Assembly: GCF_001190745.1 (NCBI RefSeq)
Contig: NZ_CP012196.1
Location: 372,001 to 436,000 of the forward strand
DNA: 64,000 nt
DNA from: Campylobacter gracilis
Lineage (GTDB): Bacteria > Campylobacterota > Campylobacteria > Campylobacterales > Campylobacteraceae
Reading direction: 5' to 3'
Positions 36,218 to 45,436 of this stretch are shown here, piece after piece. The notes under the pieces were generated by a model. That model had not been told where the DNA came from and did not search any database. It was given only the letters and a program-made list of their open reading frames with translations. Every line of letters starts with the position of its first letter. Position 1 is the stretch's first letter. The position numbers were made by a program, and so were the translations under genes.

Positions 36218-37376
36218 CGTAAGTGAGCTAAACGCCCAAGCCAAGGCGCTTTTGGAGACGAGCTTTAGCTTGGTCGAAGTCGAGGGCGAGATATCTAAGT
36301 TTAGAATTCAAAGCACGAGCGGACACTGGTATTTCACAATCAAAGACGCAAGTGCAGCGATCGATTGCGCTATGTTTAAGTTTAACGCCGCGCGGATAAA
36401 TTTTATCCCAGCCGTCGGCGATAAGCTCATCGTAAGCGGCAAGGTTTCGCTATACGCCCCCACGGGCGCATATCAGATCCAGGTATCAAACATCCGCAAA
36501 AGCGGCGAGGGCGAGCTGGAGGCCGCGTTTGCCGCGCTAAAAGAAAGGCTTAGCAAAGAGGGGCTCTTCGATGCCTCGCATAAAAAACAGCTTCCGAAAT
36601 TTGCCCAAAGTATCGCGATCATCACGAGCGCGGGTTCCGCGGCGCAGGCGGATATGCTTCGCACGGCGCAGGACCGCTTCGCGCTTTGTAAGATCGATCT
36701 GTATAACGCGCTAGTGCAAGGCGAGGGCGCGCCTGCTTCGATCATAAGCGTGCTGCGTGCAGCTGACGCGAAGGGCTACGATGCGATCGTCATCGCTCGC
36801 GGCGGCGGCTCGCGCGAGGATCTGTGGTGCTTCAACGACGAGGCCTTGGCGCGCGCGATCTACGCGACCAAAACGCCCGTCATCTCGGCGGTAGGGCACG
36901 AGATCGATTTTAGTATCAGCGATTTCGTAGCCGATCACCGAAGCCTCACGCCCACCGCCGCGATGATCGATCTGCTGCCCGATATTTGCGCGATCTTTCA
37001 GAGCTTAGACGGTGTAAGCGACGCACTTGATAGGCTGATAAAAGATAAAATTTCATCCGCACAAAACGTGCTGAGCCTCGCAGCTTTAGAGCTTAAATCG
37101 AAATCTATAGAGCCAAAAATTTCAGGCTCGCTTGCAAAGCTTTTAAATTTCGAGCTTAAATTTAAAAGCTTCATCGACTCCAAGCTAAGCGCCGCAGAGC
37201 ATACGCTAAGCACTAAGGATGAGCTTTTGGCGCAAAAGGCGAAATTTTTTGAGATCACAAAGGACCTCGTTCAAATCCAAAAGGGCGGCAAAACGGTAGC
37301 CCTAGGCGAGCTTGCCGCGGGCGACGAGTTTGCCCTTTGCTCGCAGCAGCTCAGCAAAAACGCAAAAATCATCTAA
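36207..37376 (+). CDS. xseA: Exodeoxyribonuclease VII large subunit
   Basis: XseA with the small subunit XseB degrades single-stranded DNA to oligonucleotides. The OB-fold start ([28 protein letters not shown]) is followed by the catalytic region with [38 protein letters not shown] and DRSLTPTAA-like [11 protein letters not shown]. Tandem ATGs at 36207 and 36210, inside ubiE, are the likely starts; the frame extends upstream inside ubiE but without sense. About 389 residues. Confidence 0.93.
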   Translation: MMLSVSELNAQAKALLETSFSLVEVEGEISKFRIQSTSGHWYFTIKDASAAIDCAMFKFNAARINFIPAVGDKLIVSGKVSLYAPTGAYQIQVSNIRKSGEGELEAAFAALKERLSKEGLFDASHKKQLPKFAQSIAIITSAGSAAQADMLRTAQDRFALCKIDLYNALVQGEGAPASIISVLRAADAKGYDAIVIARGGGSREDLWCFNDEALARAIYATKTPVISAVGHEIDFSISDFVADHRSLTPTAAMIDLLPDICAIFQSLDGVSDALDRLIKDKISSAQNVLSLAALELKSKSIEPKISGSLAKLLNFELKFKSFIDSKLSAAEHTLSTKDELLAQKAKFFEITKDLVQIQKGGKTVALGELAAGDEFALCSQQLSKNAKII

Positions 37377-37386
37377 AGGAGACAAA

Positions 37387-38463
37387 ATGGATAGAGTAAT
37401 AAATTTTAGCGCGGGCCCAAGCACCATCCCGCTAGGCGTGCTAAAGCAGGCGCAAGAGGAGCTGCTAAACTACGCGGGGCGCGGATTTTCGATAATGGAG
37501 ATCTCGCACCGCACTAAAATTTTCGAGGAAGTTTTGCATAGCGCGATGGACCGCGTACGCGATCTCTACGGCTTTTCGGATGATTTTACGATTTTGTTTT
37601 TACAAGGCGGCGCGAGCCTTCAGTTCGCACAGGTGCCGATGAACCTATACGCAGGCGGCGTCGCAGAATACGCCAACACGGGCAACTGGACAAGCAAAGC
37701 GATCAAGGAAGCGGGCGTACTCGGCATAAACTACCGCGTGATCGCAAGCAGCGAGGATAGCAAATTCGACCGCATCCCAGAGGTTAAATTCTCTGACGAC
37801 GCCGATTACGGCTACATCTGCTCGAACAACACGATCTACGGCACGCAGTATCCGCAGCTGCCGCAGTGCGGCTGTCCGCTCGTAGTCGATAGCTCGAGCG
37901 ATCTGTTTTCGCGCCCCGTGGATCTTAGCAGCGTGGGGATGTTTTACGGCGGCATTCAGAAAAACGGCGGCCCCGCGGGCGTTACGATGGTGGCGATCCG
38001 TAAGGATCTGCTGGATCGCGCAAACCCCAAAACGCCGATGATCCTGCGCTATAAGACGCAGGCGGACGCGGACTCGATGAGCAACACCCCAAATACTTTC
38101 GGAATTTACATGCTAAATTTAATGCTCGGTTGGATCAAGGATGAAATCGGCGGGCTCGCGGCGATGCACGAGCGCAACAAGCGCAAGGCGGCGCTACTTT
38201 ACGGCGCGATCGATGCTAGCGGCGGCTTCTACCGCGGCCACGCGCAAAAGGAGAGCCGCAGCCTGATGAACGTGAGCTTTAATATCGCAGATGCCGCGCT
38301 TGAGCCGGTTTTCGTCGCGCAGGCGGAGGCGGAGGGGATGATCGGGCTTAAAGGACACCGCGTTTTAGGCGGCATCCGCGCCTCGATCTACAACGCGATA
38401 AACTACGAGGACGTTGAAAAACTAATCGCTTTTATGAGCGAGTTTGCGCGCAAAAACGGCTAG
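37387..38463 (+). CDS. serC: Phosphoserine aminotransferase
   Basis: SerC converts 3-phosphohydroxypyruvate to phosphoserine (substrate of SerB) and also acts in pyridoxal phosphate synthesis. The protein begins [16 protein letters not shown], has [10 protein letters not shown] near 38-47, [16 protein letters not shown] near 73-88 and the PLP lysine in [15 protein letters not shown] near 190-204. The ATG at 37387 with AAAGGAGACAAA gives 358 residues, the usual size; the frame upstream of it lies within xseA. Confidence 0.95.
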   Translation: MDRVINFSAGPSTIPLGVLKQAQEELLNYAGRGFSIMEISHRTKIFEEVLHSAMDRVRDLYGFSDDFTILFLQGGASLQFAQVPMNLYAGGVAEYANTGNWTSKAIKEAGVLGINYRVIASSEDSKFDRIPEVKFSDDADYGYICSNNTIYGTQYPQLPQCGCPLVVDSSSDLFSRPVDLSSVGMFYGGIQKNGGPAGVTMVAIRKDLLDRANPKTPMILRYKTQADADSMSNTPNTFGIYMLNLMLGWIKDEIGGLAAMHERNKRKAALLYGAIDASGGFYRGHAQKESRSLMNVSFNIADAALEPVFVAQAEAEGMIGLKGHRVLGGIRASIYNAINYEDVEKLIAFMSEFARKNG

Positions 38464-38876
38464 CGACGGTTAAATTTAGAGGGTTTGGGCGCAGCTCGCG
38501 CTTATAGACGAGATTGTTTAGGATCCGCGCTTGCCTTTGCTGCTGAGCTAGTGTTTTGCCATAGCCCTCGCTTTTATAGCCGGTATTTTACGGCAGAAAT
38601 AGCTTTGATGCGGCTTGGATTTCGCCGCTAGAATTTTATTGAAGGTAAAATTTTATGATGTTAAATTTTGCATTGGATGAAGTCTGATGGCTTTGATTTT
38701 GCAGCGGCGAGCGGGCTTGGTGCTGCTGGGATTTATTAGGTAGGATTTAGCATTTAAAACGCTATTATCGGTGTTCGAGGAGGGCGGTTTATTTATTTAG
38801 ATGCAGATTTAGCGTATCTAGCGCCTAAAATGTAAGCTTGACCTTGAAAATGGGTAAAATAAACGAAAGGATTTAA
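38464..38876. other. Intergenic region after serC, no gene seen
   Basis: About 410 bases with no acceptable frame. AAAGGATTTAA before 38877 is the ribosome site of the next gene. This is the edge between the conserved block and accessory genes. Confidence 0.45.
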
Positions 38877-39116
38877 ATGAGTTTTAAGAGATTTTTTGCA
38901 GTAGCGCTTGTGGCGGGCGCTTTCGCTTCGGTGAGCGCAGAGGCTAGCGCTGCTGGGGATTTTTGTGTCAAAAACGGCGGCGAGCTGATCGTCCGCAAAG
39001 ACGGCAACGGCGTGGATTACACCGTTTGTAAGCTGCCTGACGGCACTATGATCGACGCTGAAGAATTTTATAAAACGGGCGGCGATTTGAGCAAATTTAA
39101 GAGCGTAAATCGATAG
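38877..39116 (+). CDS. Small exported DUF333 protein
   Basis: A 79-residue protein with a signal peptide (MSFKRFFAVALVAGAFASVSA) and a DUF333 core: FCVKNGGELIVRKD, then YTVCKLPDGTMIDAEEFYK. Two cysteines in the mature part may pair. There is no lipobox cysteine, so it should be periplasmic and soluble. DUF333 proteins are sometimes labelled hemolysin-related without good evidence. It appears monocistronic. Confidence 0.78.
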   Translation: MSFKRFFAVALVAGAFASVSAEASAAGDFCVKNGGELIVRKDGNGVDYTVCKLPDGTMIDAEEFYKTGGDLSKFKSVNR

Positions 39117-39562
39117 AATTTTATCGATTGTGAGATTTGCGGCAGTGAAATTCCATAAAATTCTGTGGCGAAATTCTGCTTTAAAATTTAGATGAATTTC
39201 AACTAGTAAGCGTTGGCGAGAGTGAATTCTTGGGCGCCACAAACGAAGTGATGGCAGCAGAGTAATGGAAAAAATTCAATTATCCAAACATTAACGATGT
39301 GTGGAGATTTTGCTCCAGTAAGGCGCTGAAAGCGGCGGCTACGCAAAGCAGAAATTATTTTAAGTGATTTGACGCGACGCGCAGGAAACCTACTAGATTG
39401 CTTGATTAGGACGCAGATTTTTTGGATATGCGATAAGCGTTTGCGCTCATACTTGCTGAACTTAAATTTTAGCCGTTCGTGGATGTCGCTCGCTTCCTTT
39501 TTTTGAAAGGCTCAAATTTTAGCCGCTCATGAGCGCCCATTCGCTTCCTTGCCTGCGTAAAT
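39117..39562. other. Intergenic region with remnants, no gene seen
   Basis: About 445 bases. Frames on both strands are short and unconvincing. Two similar phrases, AAATTTTAGCCGTTCGTGGA near 39467 and AAATTTTAGCCGCTCATGAG near 39514, lie about 48 bases apart and are each followed by CGCTCGCTTCC or TTCGCTTCC, a short imperfect tandem repeat. Confidence 0.4.
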
Positions 39563-40249
39563 TTAGTGCGTGAAAACCACGATCTCGCCGCGCTCAAACG
39601 CGATCTGCCGCCCCGCTAGATACAGCTCGAAGTAGGGCTTCAAAAAGTCCTCCTGCGGTCTTTGCGCATAGTTTGGATACTGCAAGTACGCCGAGAGTAG
39701 GTAGTCGCAGTTGATCGAATAGTACGCCTCGCCGAGCACCCATAGCTTCGCATCAAGCTTAGGCGAATCTATCATCCACTCCGTGATCGCCTCATAGACG
39801 GCGCACGCAAGCCCCTCTTAGTGATGCGCAAAATCAAAACCTTCCTGCATGCGAGCAGATTTTATTTCGCCAAGCATCTTTAAAAGCTCGCTCTTGCCTA
39901 GAAATTCTGCGAAAATTTTTAAATTTCGAACGTACGCTAAAGCTAGGCTCTTAAGCGCTTTGTCGTCAAATTTCGGATCCTGCGGCGGGCAAAAATACCC
40001 GGGAGCCACGCCTTGATCGAACGCCTCTCGCGTCTGCTGCGCCGTGGCTACGTAGATCGGCATTATACGCGCTTGCAGCTCAGCGCCGTTTTGCAGCGGC
40101 GCAAACACCGAATCCACGCCGGCGCCGTCAGGCATAAAGCACTGAAAAAGCCCGTAAAGCTTATCCTGCAGATCGATCTCTTCGCAATCTAAATCAAGAT
40201 CTAGCCCCGCAGCCTCGTTAATGCGACTAGCGTACTCGAAATTCGTCAT
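39563..40249 (-). pseudogene. Unknown protein gene interrupted by an in-frame TAA
   Basis: From the ATG at 40249 (AAAGGGGCGAAA before it) the minus strand codes about 143 residues, MTNFEYASRINEAAGLDLDL and so on to GFDFAHH, then TAA at 39820-39818. The same frame continues without a break as EGLACAVYEAITEWMIDSPK, followed by KLWVLGEAYYSINCDYLLSAY, and ends at 39563. The continuation is protein-like, so this was one protein of about 228 residues, largely helical and acidic. I do not recognise the family. Two separate genes are possible but the second would have no ribosome site. Confidence 0.6.
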
Positions 40250-40396
40250 TTTCGCCCCTTTAAATTTGACCGTCAAAGCGTTTGCGTGGAATTTTACCTA
40301 AATTTTGCGCATTTGCCGAATTAAAATTTATGTGCGATGAGACTTTTGTAGAATTTAAAATTTAGCGGTTCGGTTTGGATTCGGTATTGCGACAAA

Positions 40397-40623
40397 GCGG
40401 CGCGGCGATTGGCGGCGACGGGTTGTCGTGCAGGTGGTTAGCGGTGTATGGGTTGTCGCGCGGCGGGAGAGTGGCACCCGACAGCGACACCTGCGGCACG
40501 TGACGACAGGGGTAGCCGATGATCGCGACCGCAGCGCTCGCAGCCTACTTGTTCGCAAAAGCGAGTTTTTCGCGCTCAGGCCGTCGTAAAATGGCGGGCA
40601 GTGTATTGGATGACGGCAGCGCT
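40397..40623. repeat. GC-rich direct repeat, copy A
   Basis: About 227 bases that match 41649-41877 closely, with short indels (for example CCTACTTGTTCG here, CCTACTTTGTTCG there). The best-conserved core is the stretch from GCGGCACGTGACGACAGGGG to AGCGAGTTTTTCG. It is much richer in GC than its surroundings. Reading frames are only partly shared and the differences mostly change residues, so a protein-coding role is doubtful. Confidence 0.75.
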
Positions 40624-40842
40624 TGTAGCGCCCGTGAGGAATGCCATGTTTTTCATAATTCCTCCTTCGGTAGGAATTTTATTAAATTTAGCTTGCCCTT
40701 TTACCGCTTGCATTAGTAGTGTCCTTCCATCTACTAGCTGTATCGCCGAAGAGGCACAAACGCAGCATGCAATGTAAAATTTTACAGATCTTTTTATTTT
40801 GGCTAATTTTAGCTAAAATAAGCGAAATTTTAAAGGAAAGAT

Positions 40843-41412
40843 ATGCTGATTTCTTACTCGCTGCAAGATAACCGGAAATTCGCTAAAATGAGAACTAGAA
40901 TTTCGCGCAGAATTTATAAAGGGAGCAAGTTCATCCGCGCCGTCTGCGCGACAGATTTGCTTTTCGCTTTTGCGTTTTCGGCTTGCCTTTTTATTTTTGA
41001 GGACGATTGGATAGGGTTTGTACGTGAGTACTATGGCGATAAGTCCTGGATAAAGAGCTTAGGAGCGATCTTGCCTACTGCTTGCGCAGTTTTTTATATT
41101 TACGCTATTTGCGTTAGATCGTGGCTACTAAATTCCGCGATATATGATAAGAATAAAAATGTCACTTTCGGCGATTTTAGCATTGAAATTTCAGACGATT
41201 TAAAGGGGCAATTTATATTCGTAAGCGAGCGAGATACGCTCATTTATGATGCGGAATTTTGTGAAGTGGTAATGGAGCGCGATTTTTTGGTAATTTTGCT
41301 GGAAGGAAGTCTTTTTATCGCCGTACCCAACGAAGCGTTTAAAGAAATAAGCAAGGAGGAATTTGCTGCGAAATTAAACAAAACAATAAGCGAGGCAAAA
41401 AGCGAAATTTAA
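40843..41412 (+). CDS. YcxB-like membrane protein of unknown function
   Basis: A 189-residue protein with a charged N-terminus, two hydrophobic segments (AVCATDLLFAFAFSACLFIF near 33-52 and the region SLGAILPTACAVFYIYAICV near 70-90) and a strand-rich cytoplasmic domain (VTFGDFSIEISDDLKGQFIF, FLVILLEGSLFIAVPNEAF) like the YcxB C-terminal domain. AAAGGAAAGAT precedes the ATG at 40843. It lies between the two copies of the GC-rich repeat, and its plan matches the broken gene at 8198-9082. Function unknown. Confidence 0.65.
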   Translation: MLISYSLQDNRKFAKMRTRISRRIYKGSKFIRAVCATDLLFAFAFSACLFIFEDDWIGFVREYYGDKSWIKSLGAILPTACAVFYIYAICVRSWLLNSAIYDKNKNVTFGDFSIEISDDLKGQFIFVSERDTLIYDAEFCEVVMERDFLVILLEGSLFIAVPNEAFKEISKEEFAAKLNKTISEAKSEI

Positions 41413-41648
41413 AAACCTATGGGCAGATAGAACGGATATGATTCGATCACAATGGAATCTTAGCCATAATGAAATTTTATCCGTTGCTTGCAAATCTTTT
41501 GCTATTTTTGTCTTAAAAATTTTTGCTAAAGAATTTTATTTATGCTTACGAGCGCATAGTAAAAGTACCGCACTAAAATTTATTAAGCTCGGTGATGTCC
41601 TCTTGAGAGTACGCCTAAAATATTTTTATGCTCACGCTCCGCATCGCT

Positions 41649-41877
41649 GCGGCGGGGCGATGAGCGGCGACGGGTTGTCGTGCGGGCGGTTAGTAGCGAC
41701 GGATGGGTATCGCGCGGCGGGCGGGCGGCGCCCGATAGCGACACATGCGGCACGTGACGACAGGGGTAGCCGACGATCGCGACCGCAGCGCTCGCAGCCT
41801 ACTTTGTTCGCAGAAGCGAGTTTTTCGTGCTCAGGCTGTTGTAAGGTGACGAGCGGCGTATTGGATGACGGCATCAC
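41649..41877. repeat. GC-rich direct repeat, copy B
   Basis: Second copy of the repeat at 40397-40623, same orientation, about 1.25 kb away. Here its last portion is repeated again at about 41880-41922 (GCAGGCCACTTGCTCGCAAA and on to TTTTTCGCCCCTCAG), echoing 41796-41838. A 178-codon plus-strand frame spans this copy but differs in sense from copy A and is not accepted. From 41923 to the flavodoxin gene I see nothing further. Confidence 0.75.
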
Positions 41878-42165
41878 TCGCAGGCCACTTGCTCGCAAAA
41901 GCTGGCTTTTTCGCCCCTCAGAGCGCGCATTAGCGGCGCAAAGTCGGAGGCATTATTTGATATGTTGTGCGTGAGATAAAATTTATCATCTAAATTCCAA
42001 AGAAAGACCGGTGTCCGTGGCGGCGGATTTGCTTGTAGGAATAAAATTCGTCGTTCAAATTTAGCAAAGATAAAATTTTAAATCGCGTAAATCGCAGGAG
42101 AGAGGGCGGGTAATGATTTGATTTTGTTCGCGTCGCGCAGCGGTTTGCGCGGCTTGTTTTAAAAT

Positions 42166-42669
42166 TTATTCTATCCCCGCGAATGCTGCCTTTGCATCCG
42201 CCAGATCCTTCTCGTCGGGGTGTTTCGCAGCCTCCGCCCAGCGCGCAAGTCGCTCGGGAGTGATAAGATGGGGCGAGTTGCCGCTAGAGGCCATTTTGCG
42301 CATCGTTTCAAGCAGATTCGGATCGATCGCGCCCTGGCAGGCAAACTCCCTTATAATCTCGTTGCCGTTTGCTTTAAGCCCCTCTTCAAAGGTATCCAGG
42401 CACTTGCGCGAATGCTCGCCGTCCGGCTCCGCGCCCAGCGTCATGAAAACGCCAAGCTTCTTGCCGTGAATCTTGCGTATAAAGCGCGTAAATTTCGCCT
42501 CAGCCTCGCCCTTATCGACGTAAAAGCCCAAGGCTATAAAGTCGTAGTCATCGACCTCGCCTTCAAAGTCGCGGAAATTTAGGCTCTTGCAACCTAGTTG
42601 CTCGGCGATCGCGTCGCCTACCTTTTTCGTGTTGCCCGTTTGCGAGGTGTAAAGCACGATTTTTTTCAT
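42166..42669 (-). CDS. Flavodoxin-family protein of the heme operon
   Basis: A 167-residue flavodoxin-like protein with the FMN phosphate loop TSQTGNTKKVG at residues 8-18, the DYDFIALGFYVDKGEA segment near 41-56 and MTLGAEPDGEHS near 76-87. Its start overlaps the stop of the radical SAM gene by four bases, so the two are translated together. In Fusobacterium a flavodoxin is encoded with an anaerobilin-forming radical SAM enzyme and serves the same pathway (from memory). Here it is probably the electron donor, or a tetrapyrrole-handling flavoprotein. The exact role is inference. Confidence 0.82.
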   Translation of the reverse strand: MKKIVLYTSQTGNTKKVGDAIAEQLGCKSLNFRDFEGEVDDYDFIALGFYVDKGEAEAKFTRFIRKIHGKKLGVFMTLGAEPDGEHSRKCLDTFEEGLKANGNEIIREFACQGAIDPNLLETMRKMASSGNSPHLITPERLARWAEAAKHPDEKDLADAKAAFAGIE

Positions 42670-43883
42670 ACAAAATCCTTTTTCATAATGTTTGCTATCT
42701 CTTCGTTGATGTTGTTACCCCAAAAAATTCCATCCAAGTTTAAGACCGATTTTTCATCCTTAAGCTCCAAAAGCCCCCAGCTCTCAAATTCTTTTAGTTT
42801 CTGCAGCGCTTCGTCATAAATGCTCGCGCTTAGGGCCTCTTTTAGCTCGTTTAAGCTTACGATCGGGTATTGAAACAGATTGCTTAGCACGCCATATTTT
42901 GCTTCGCGCTCATCGATTCGCGAGATCATCTTGTGTCCCGAAACGCCGTAAATTCCGAAGCCCGCTACGTGTCCGCCCGCGCCGTTGCCGATAGGCAGGA
43001 TATCCGTGCCCTTGTGGCTTAGCTTGATGTAGCCGTAGTTGTCGCGCCCTTTGCGAGCAAGCTTGGTAAGCTCCAAAACCTCGAAATTATCGCTTCCGAT
43101 AAGTAGTGCGCCCGCGAAAGCGTGGTGCAGCTTCTTATCAATCTCTAGATCGTAGTAGGATTTGTCGATCTTTTTGTATAGCTCCGAGCCCTCGAAAAAC
43201 ATCAGCGAGTAAAAGCTGGCGCTATCAAGTCCTAGCTCATCTACGTAGCGCGCGTCCTCTAGTGCTTCCTCCACGCTTTCGTTCGGGAAGTTGTAGATGA
43301 TGTCGCAGCAGAGCATGCCGTCAAATTTTTCTCTAAGATCCTTTAGCCGCTCGATTGCGCGAGCGGGCTTATGCACGCGGTTTAGAAGCGCGCGCCCCTG
43401 TCTGCTGAAGGTCTGCACGCCGATGCTAAAGCGGTTTACGCCGAAGCTCTGCAGGGAGAGCGCTTTTTGCAGGTCTAAATTATGCAGCGTGGTCTCTACG
43501 CTGATCTCGCAGTCATCCGCAATCTTAAAATTTTTATGCAGCGCGCCCAGAACCTTTTCGAAGTGCGTCTCGCTAAAGACGCTCGGCGTGCCGCCGCCGA
43601 AGTAGATGCTTTTGATCTTTTTGGTGTCGAAGTAGGGCATCTCGCCGTAGTCTTTGATCTGGCGGATCAAAAATTTAGCGTATTCGTCCAGCTCGTCGCC
43701 GAGTTTGGAGCGCATCATCGAACAAAACGAGCAGATATTATCGCAAAACGGCACATGCAGATAGATCACGCAGTCGCTGTCTTTTGCGGGCTGCTCCAGC
43801 GCGTCAAACAGCTCGTTTTCGCTCGCGGAGACGCTCTCGAAGAGTTTGGAGCGGTGGTGGGATTTAATGCGTTCTTTAAACAT
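42666..43883 (-). CDS. HutW/ChuW-like radical SAM heme-degrading enzyme
   Basis: A 405-residue radical SAM protein of the HemN/HemW superfamily. VIYLHVPFCDNICSFCSM carries C47, C51 and C54 for the 4Fe-4S cluster; IKSIYFGGGTPSVF and RFSIGVQTF are the typical second and third motifs. Coproporphyrinogen dehydrogenase HemN has an additional Cys after CxxC, here Ser-Met, and the context is heme transport. This fits the HutW/ChuW/HmuW group that opens heme to a linear tetrapyrrole and releases iron without oxygen. It begins two bases after the binding-protein stop. HemW or HemN activity is the alternative. Confidence 0.82.
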   Translation of the reverse strand: MFKERIKSHHRSKLFESVSASENELFDALEQPAKDSDCVIYLHVPFCDNICSFCSMMRSKLGDELDEYAKFLIRQIKDYGEMPYFDTKKIKSIYFGGGTPSVFSETHFEKVLGALHKNFKIADDCEISVETTLHNLDLQKALSLQSFGVNRFSIGVQTFSRQGRALLNRVHKPARAIERLKDLREKFDGMLCCDIIYNFPNESVEEALEDARYVDELGLDSASFYSLMFFEGSELYKKIDKSYYDLEIDKKLHHAFAGALLIGSDNFEVLELTKLARKGRDNYGYIKLSHKGTDILPIGNGAGGHVAGFGIYGVSGHKMISRIDEREAKYGVLSNLFQYPIVSLNELKEALSASIYDEALQKLKEFESWGLLELKDEKSVLNLDGIFWGNNINEEIANIMKKDFV

Positions 43884-44666
43884 CTATTTCGTTGCCTCCG
43901 CGTAAATTTCATCCACCGTCTCGCCGATCTGCGGGCTTCCGCGCAAGATAAGCGTCGGGGCCTTTAAAATTTTGCCCGATTTTACCGCTTTGGTATTTCT
44001 AAGGATCGGATTTGCTTTTAAAAAATCCTCCGTCTCACCGCCCACGACGACGATTATATCGGGGTTTTGCTCCAAGATATATTCGGCAGATACCGAAGGC
44101 GTGCTGCCTTTTAGGCCGTCTGCGATATTTTTGGCGCCGAAGCGAGCGAAAATGTCGCCGATGAGGGTTTTGTCATTGAAAGCCATCGTAGCGTTTGAGC
44201 CGAAAAATAGCGCTACTTTTTTGCCGCGAAGAGCGGGTTTGTCTGCAAAAATTCCATCCATCTGAGCGCAAATTTTATCCGCCTCGCCCTCCTTTTTTAC
44301 GATAGCTGCGACCTTCTTTACGTTTTGGCAGATATCTGCGGTGGAGTTTGCATCCATCGCAAGGCTCTTAAGTCCTAGCTTTTTTAGATTCTCGCTAACG
44401 CCTGCGGAGTGAAAGCTCGTAATAACCAGATCGGGCTTGAGCTCGACGATTTTTTCTAGATTGGGCTTTACGTAGGTGCCTACGCTCGGTAGTTTCGCGG
44501 TTTCCGCCTCTGGACGGATCTTGCTCATCGAGGTAGTCGAGATCGCAGCGATCTGATCCTGCGCGCCCAAAGCGTAGATGATCTCGACTGCGGCGGGATC
44601 AAGTACGACTAGACCTTTAGCGAATACAAAGCTCGCCGAGAGCAAAGCTATAAGAATCTTTTTCAT
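43884..44666 (-). CDS. Heme-type periplasmic binding protein
   Basis: A 260-residue class III (FecB/BtuF/HmuT-type) binding protein: signal peptide MKKILIALLSASFVFA, then LVVLDPAAVEIIYALGAQDQIAA, KPNLEKIVELKPDLVITSF and the second lobe with TPSVSAEYILEQNPDIIVV. Helix-bridged two-lobe proteins of this type bind heme, cobalamin or siderophores. The downstream heme-degrading enzyme points to heme. Overlaps the ATPase gene by four bases. Confidence 0.85.
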   Translation of the reverse strand: MKKILIALLSASFVFAKGLVVLDPAAVEIIYALGAQDQIAAISTTSMSKIRPEAETAKLPSVGTYVKPNLEKIVELKPDLVITSFHSAGVSENLKKLGLKSLAMDANSTADICQNVKKVAAIVKKEGEADKICAQMDGIFADKPALRGKKVALFFGSNATMAFNDKTLIGDIFARFGAKNIADGLKGSTPSVSAEYILEQNPDIIVVVGGETEDFLKANPILRNTKAVKSGKILKAPTLILRGSPQIGETVDEIYAEATK

Positions 44667-45436
44667 AATTTCTCCTTTTGCGGTAAGATAAATTTAGTTC
44701 CTAAATTTTCGACTATCAGGGCGTCAAAGCCGTAAATTTCTTTTATGATCTGCGGCGTAAAAAGCTCGCTCGCACTGCCGCGATATCTCACCGCGCCGTC
44801 TTTTAGCATAAAAATTTCATCGCAAAATAGCGAGGCTAAATTTAGATCGTGCAGCACGATGACGCTCGTTAAATTTAAAGAGCGCGTCAGGTTTTCGCAG
44901 ATGCTCATCGCCTCGATGGCGTAGTTCATATCTAGCGCGCCCGTGGGCTCATCGAGCAGTAAAATTTCAGGCTCGCTGACGAGCGCTCTAGCAAGCAACA
45001 CGCGCCCAAATTCGCCGCCGCTTAGCTCAAATGCACTACGCTCTAGGAATTTTTTCACGTCCAAAAGCTCTGCCATTTGCTCCACTTTAGCGTGATCGCT
45101 CGCATCATAGCCGCTAAAGGCGCTTTTTAATCGGCAAAATCTACCCGCAAGCAAAATTTCTTTCACGCTAAGCGGCGCGGCGAGGGCCGTTTTTTGCGGT
45201 ACGAAGCCGATGAGCGCCGCAAGCTCTTTTAGGCCGTATTCGCTCGCCCTTTTGCCGTTTATTTCGATGATCCCGCTTGCAGGCTTTAAAATTTGCAATA
45301 TATTTTTTAGCAAAGTGCTCTTGCCGCAGCCATTAGGGCCCAAAATCCCGTAAAATTTACCCCGTTCTAAATTCAGACATACGTCTTGCAGGATCGCCCG
45401 CTTGCCGTAGCTGAAGTTTAGCTCGCTTACTTTCAT
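44663..45436 (-). CDS. FecE/HmuV-type ABC transporter ATPase
   Basis: A 257-residue ABC ATPase: Walker A GPNGCGKST at 33-41, Q-loop in GFVPQKTAL, signature ELSGGEFGRVLLARAL, Walker B EILLLDEPTGALD and the switch histidine in VIVLHDLNLA. It powers the importer formed by two permease copies and the binding protein on either side of it in the operon. Four-base overlaps on both ends imply tight coupling. Confidence 0.92.
   Translation of the reverse strand: MKVSELNFSYGKRAILQDVCLNLERGKFYGILGPNGCGKSTLLKNILQILKPASGIIEINGKRASEYGLKELAALIGFVPQKTALAAPLSVKEILLAGRFCRLKSAFSGYDASDHAKVEQMAELLDVKKFLERSAFELSGGEFGRVLLARALVSEPEILLLDEPTGALDMNYAIEAMSICENLTRSLNLTSVIVLHDLNLASLFCDEIFMLKDGAVRYRGSASELFTPQIIKEIYGFDALIVENLGTKFILPQKEKL

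Noticed and set aside
40355-40558. Arg/Thr-rich minus-strand frame in repeat copy A
   Set aside because: Composition reflects GC-rich repeat DNA and is not kept in copy B.
41438-41974. 178-codon plus-strand frame across repeat copy B
   Set aside because: It spans the GC-rich repeat, reads as Arg/Pro-rich nonsense, and the same repeat in copy A does not preserve the frame.
42666-43883. Oxygen-independent coproporphyrinogen III dehydrogenase (HemN)
   Set aside because: It lacks the CxxxCxxCxC pattern of HemN and sits in a heme transport operon; HutW/ChuW is the better fit.
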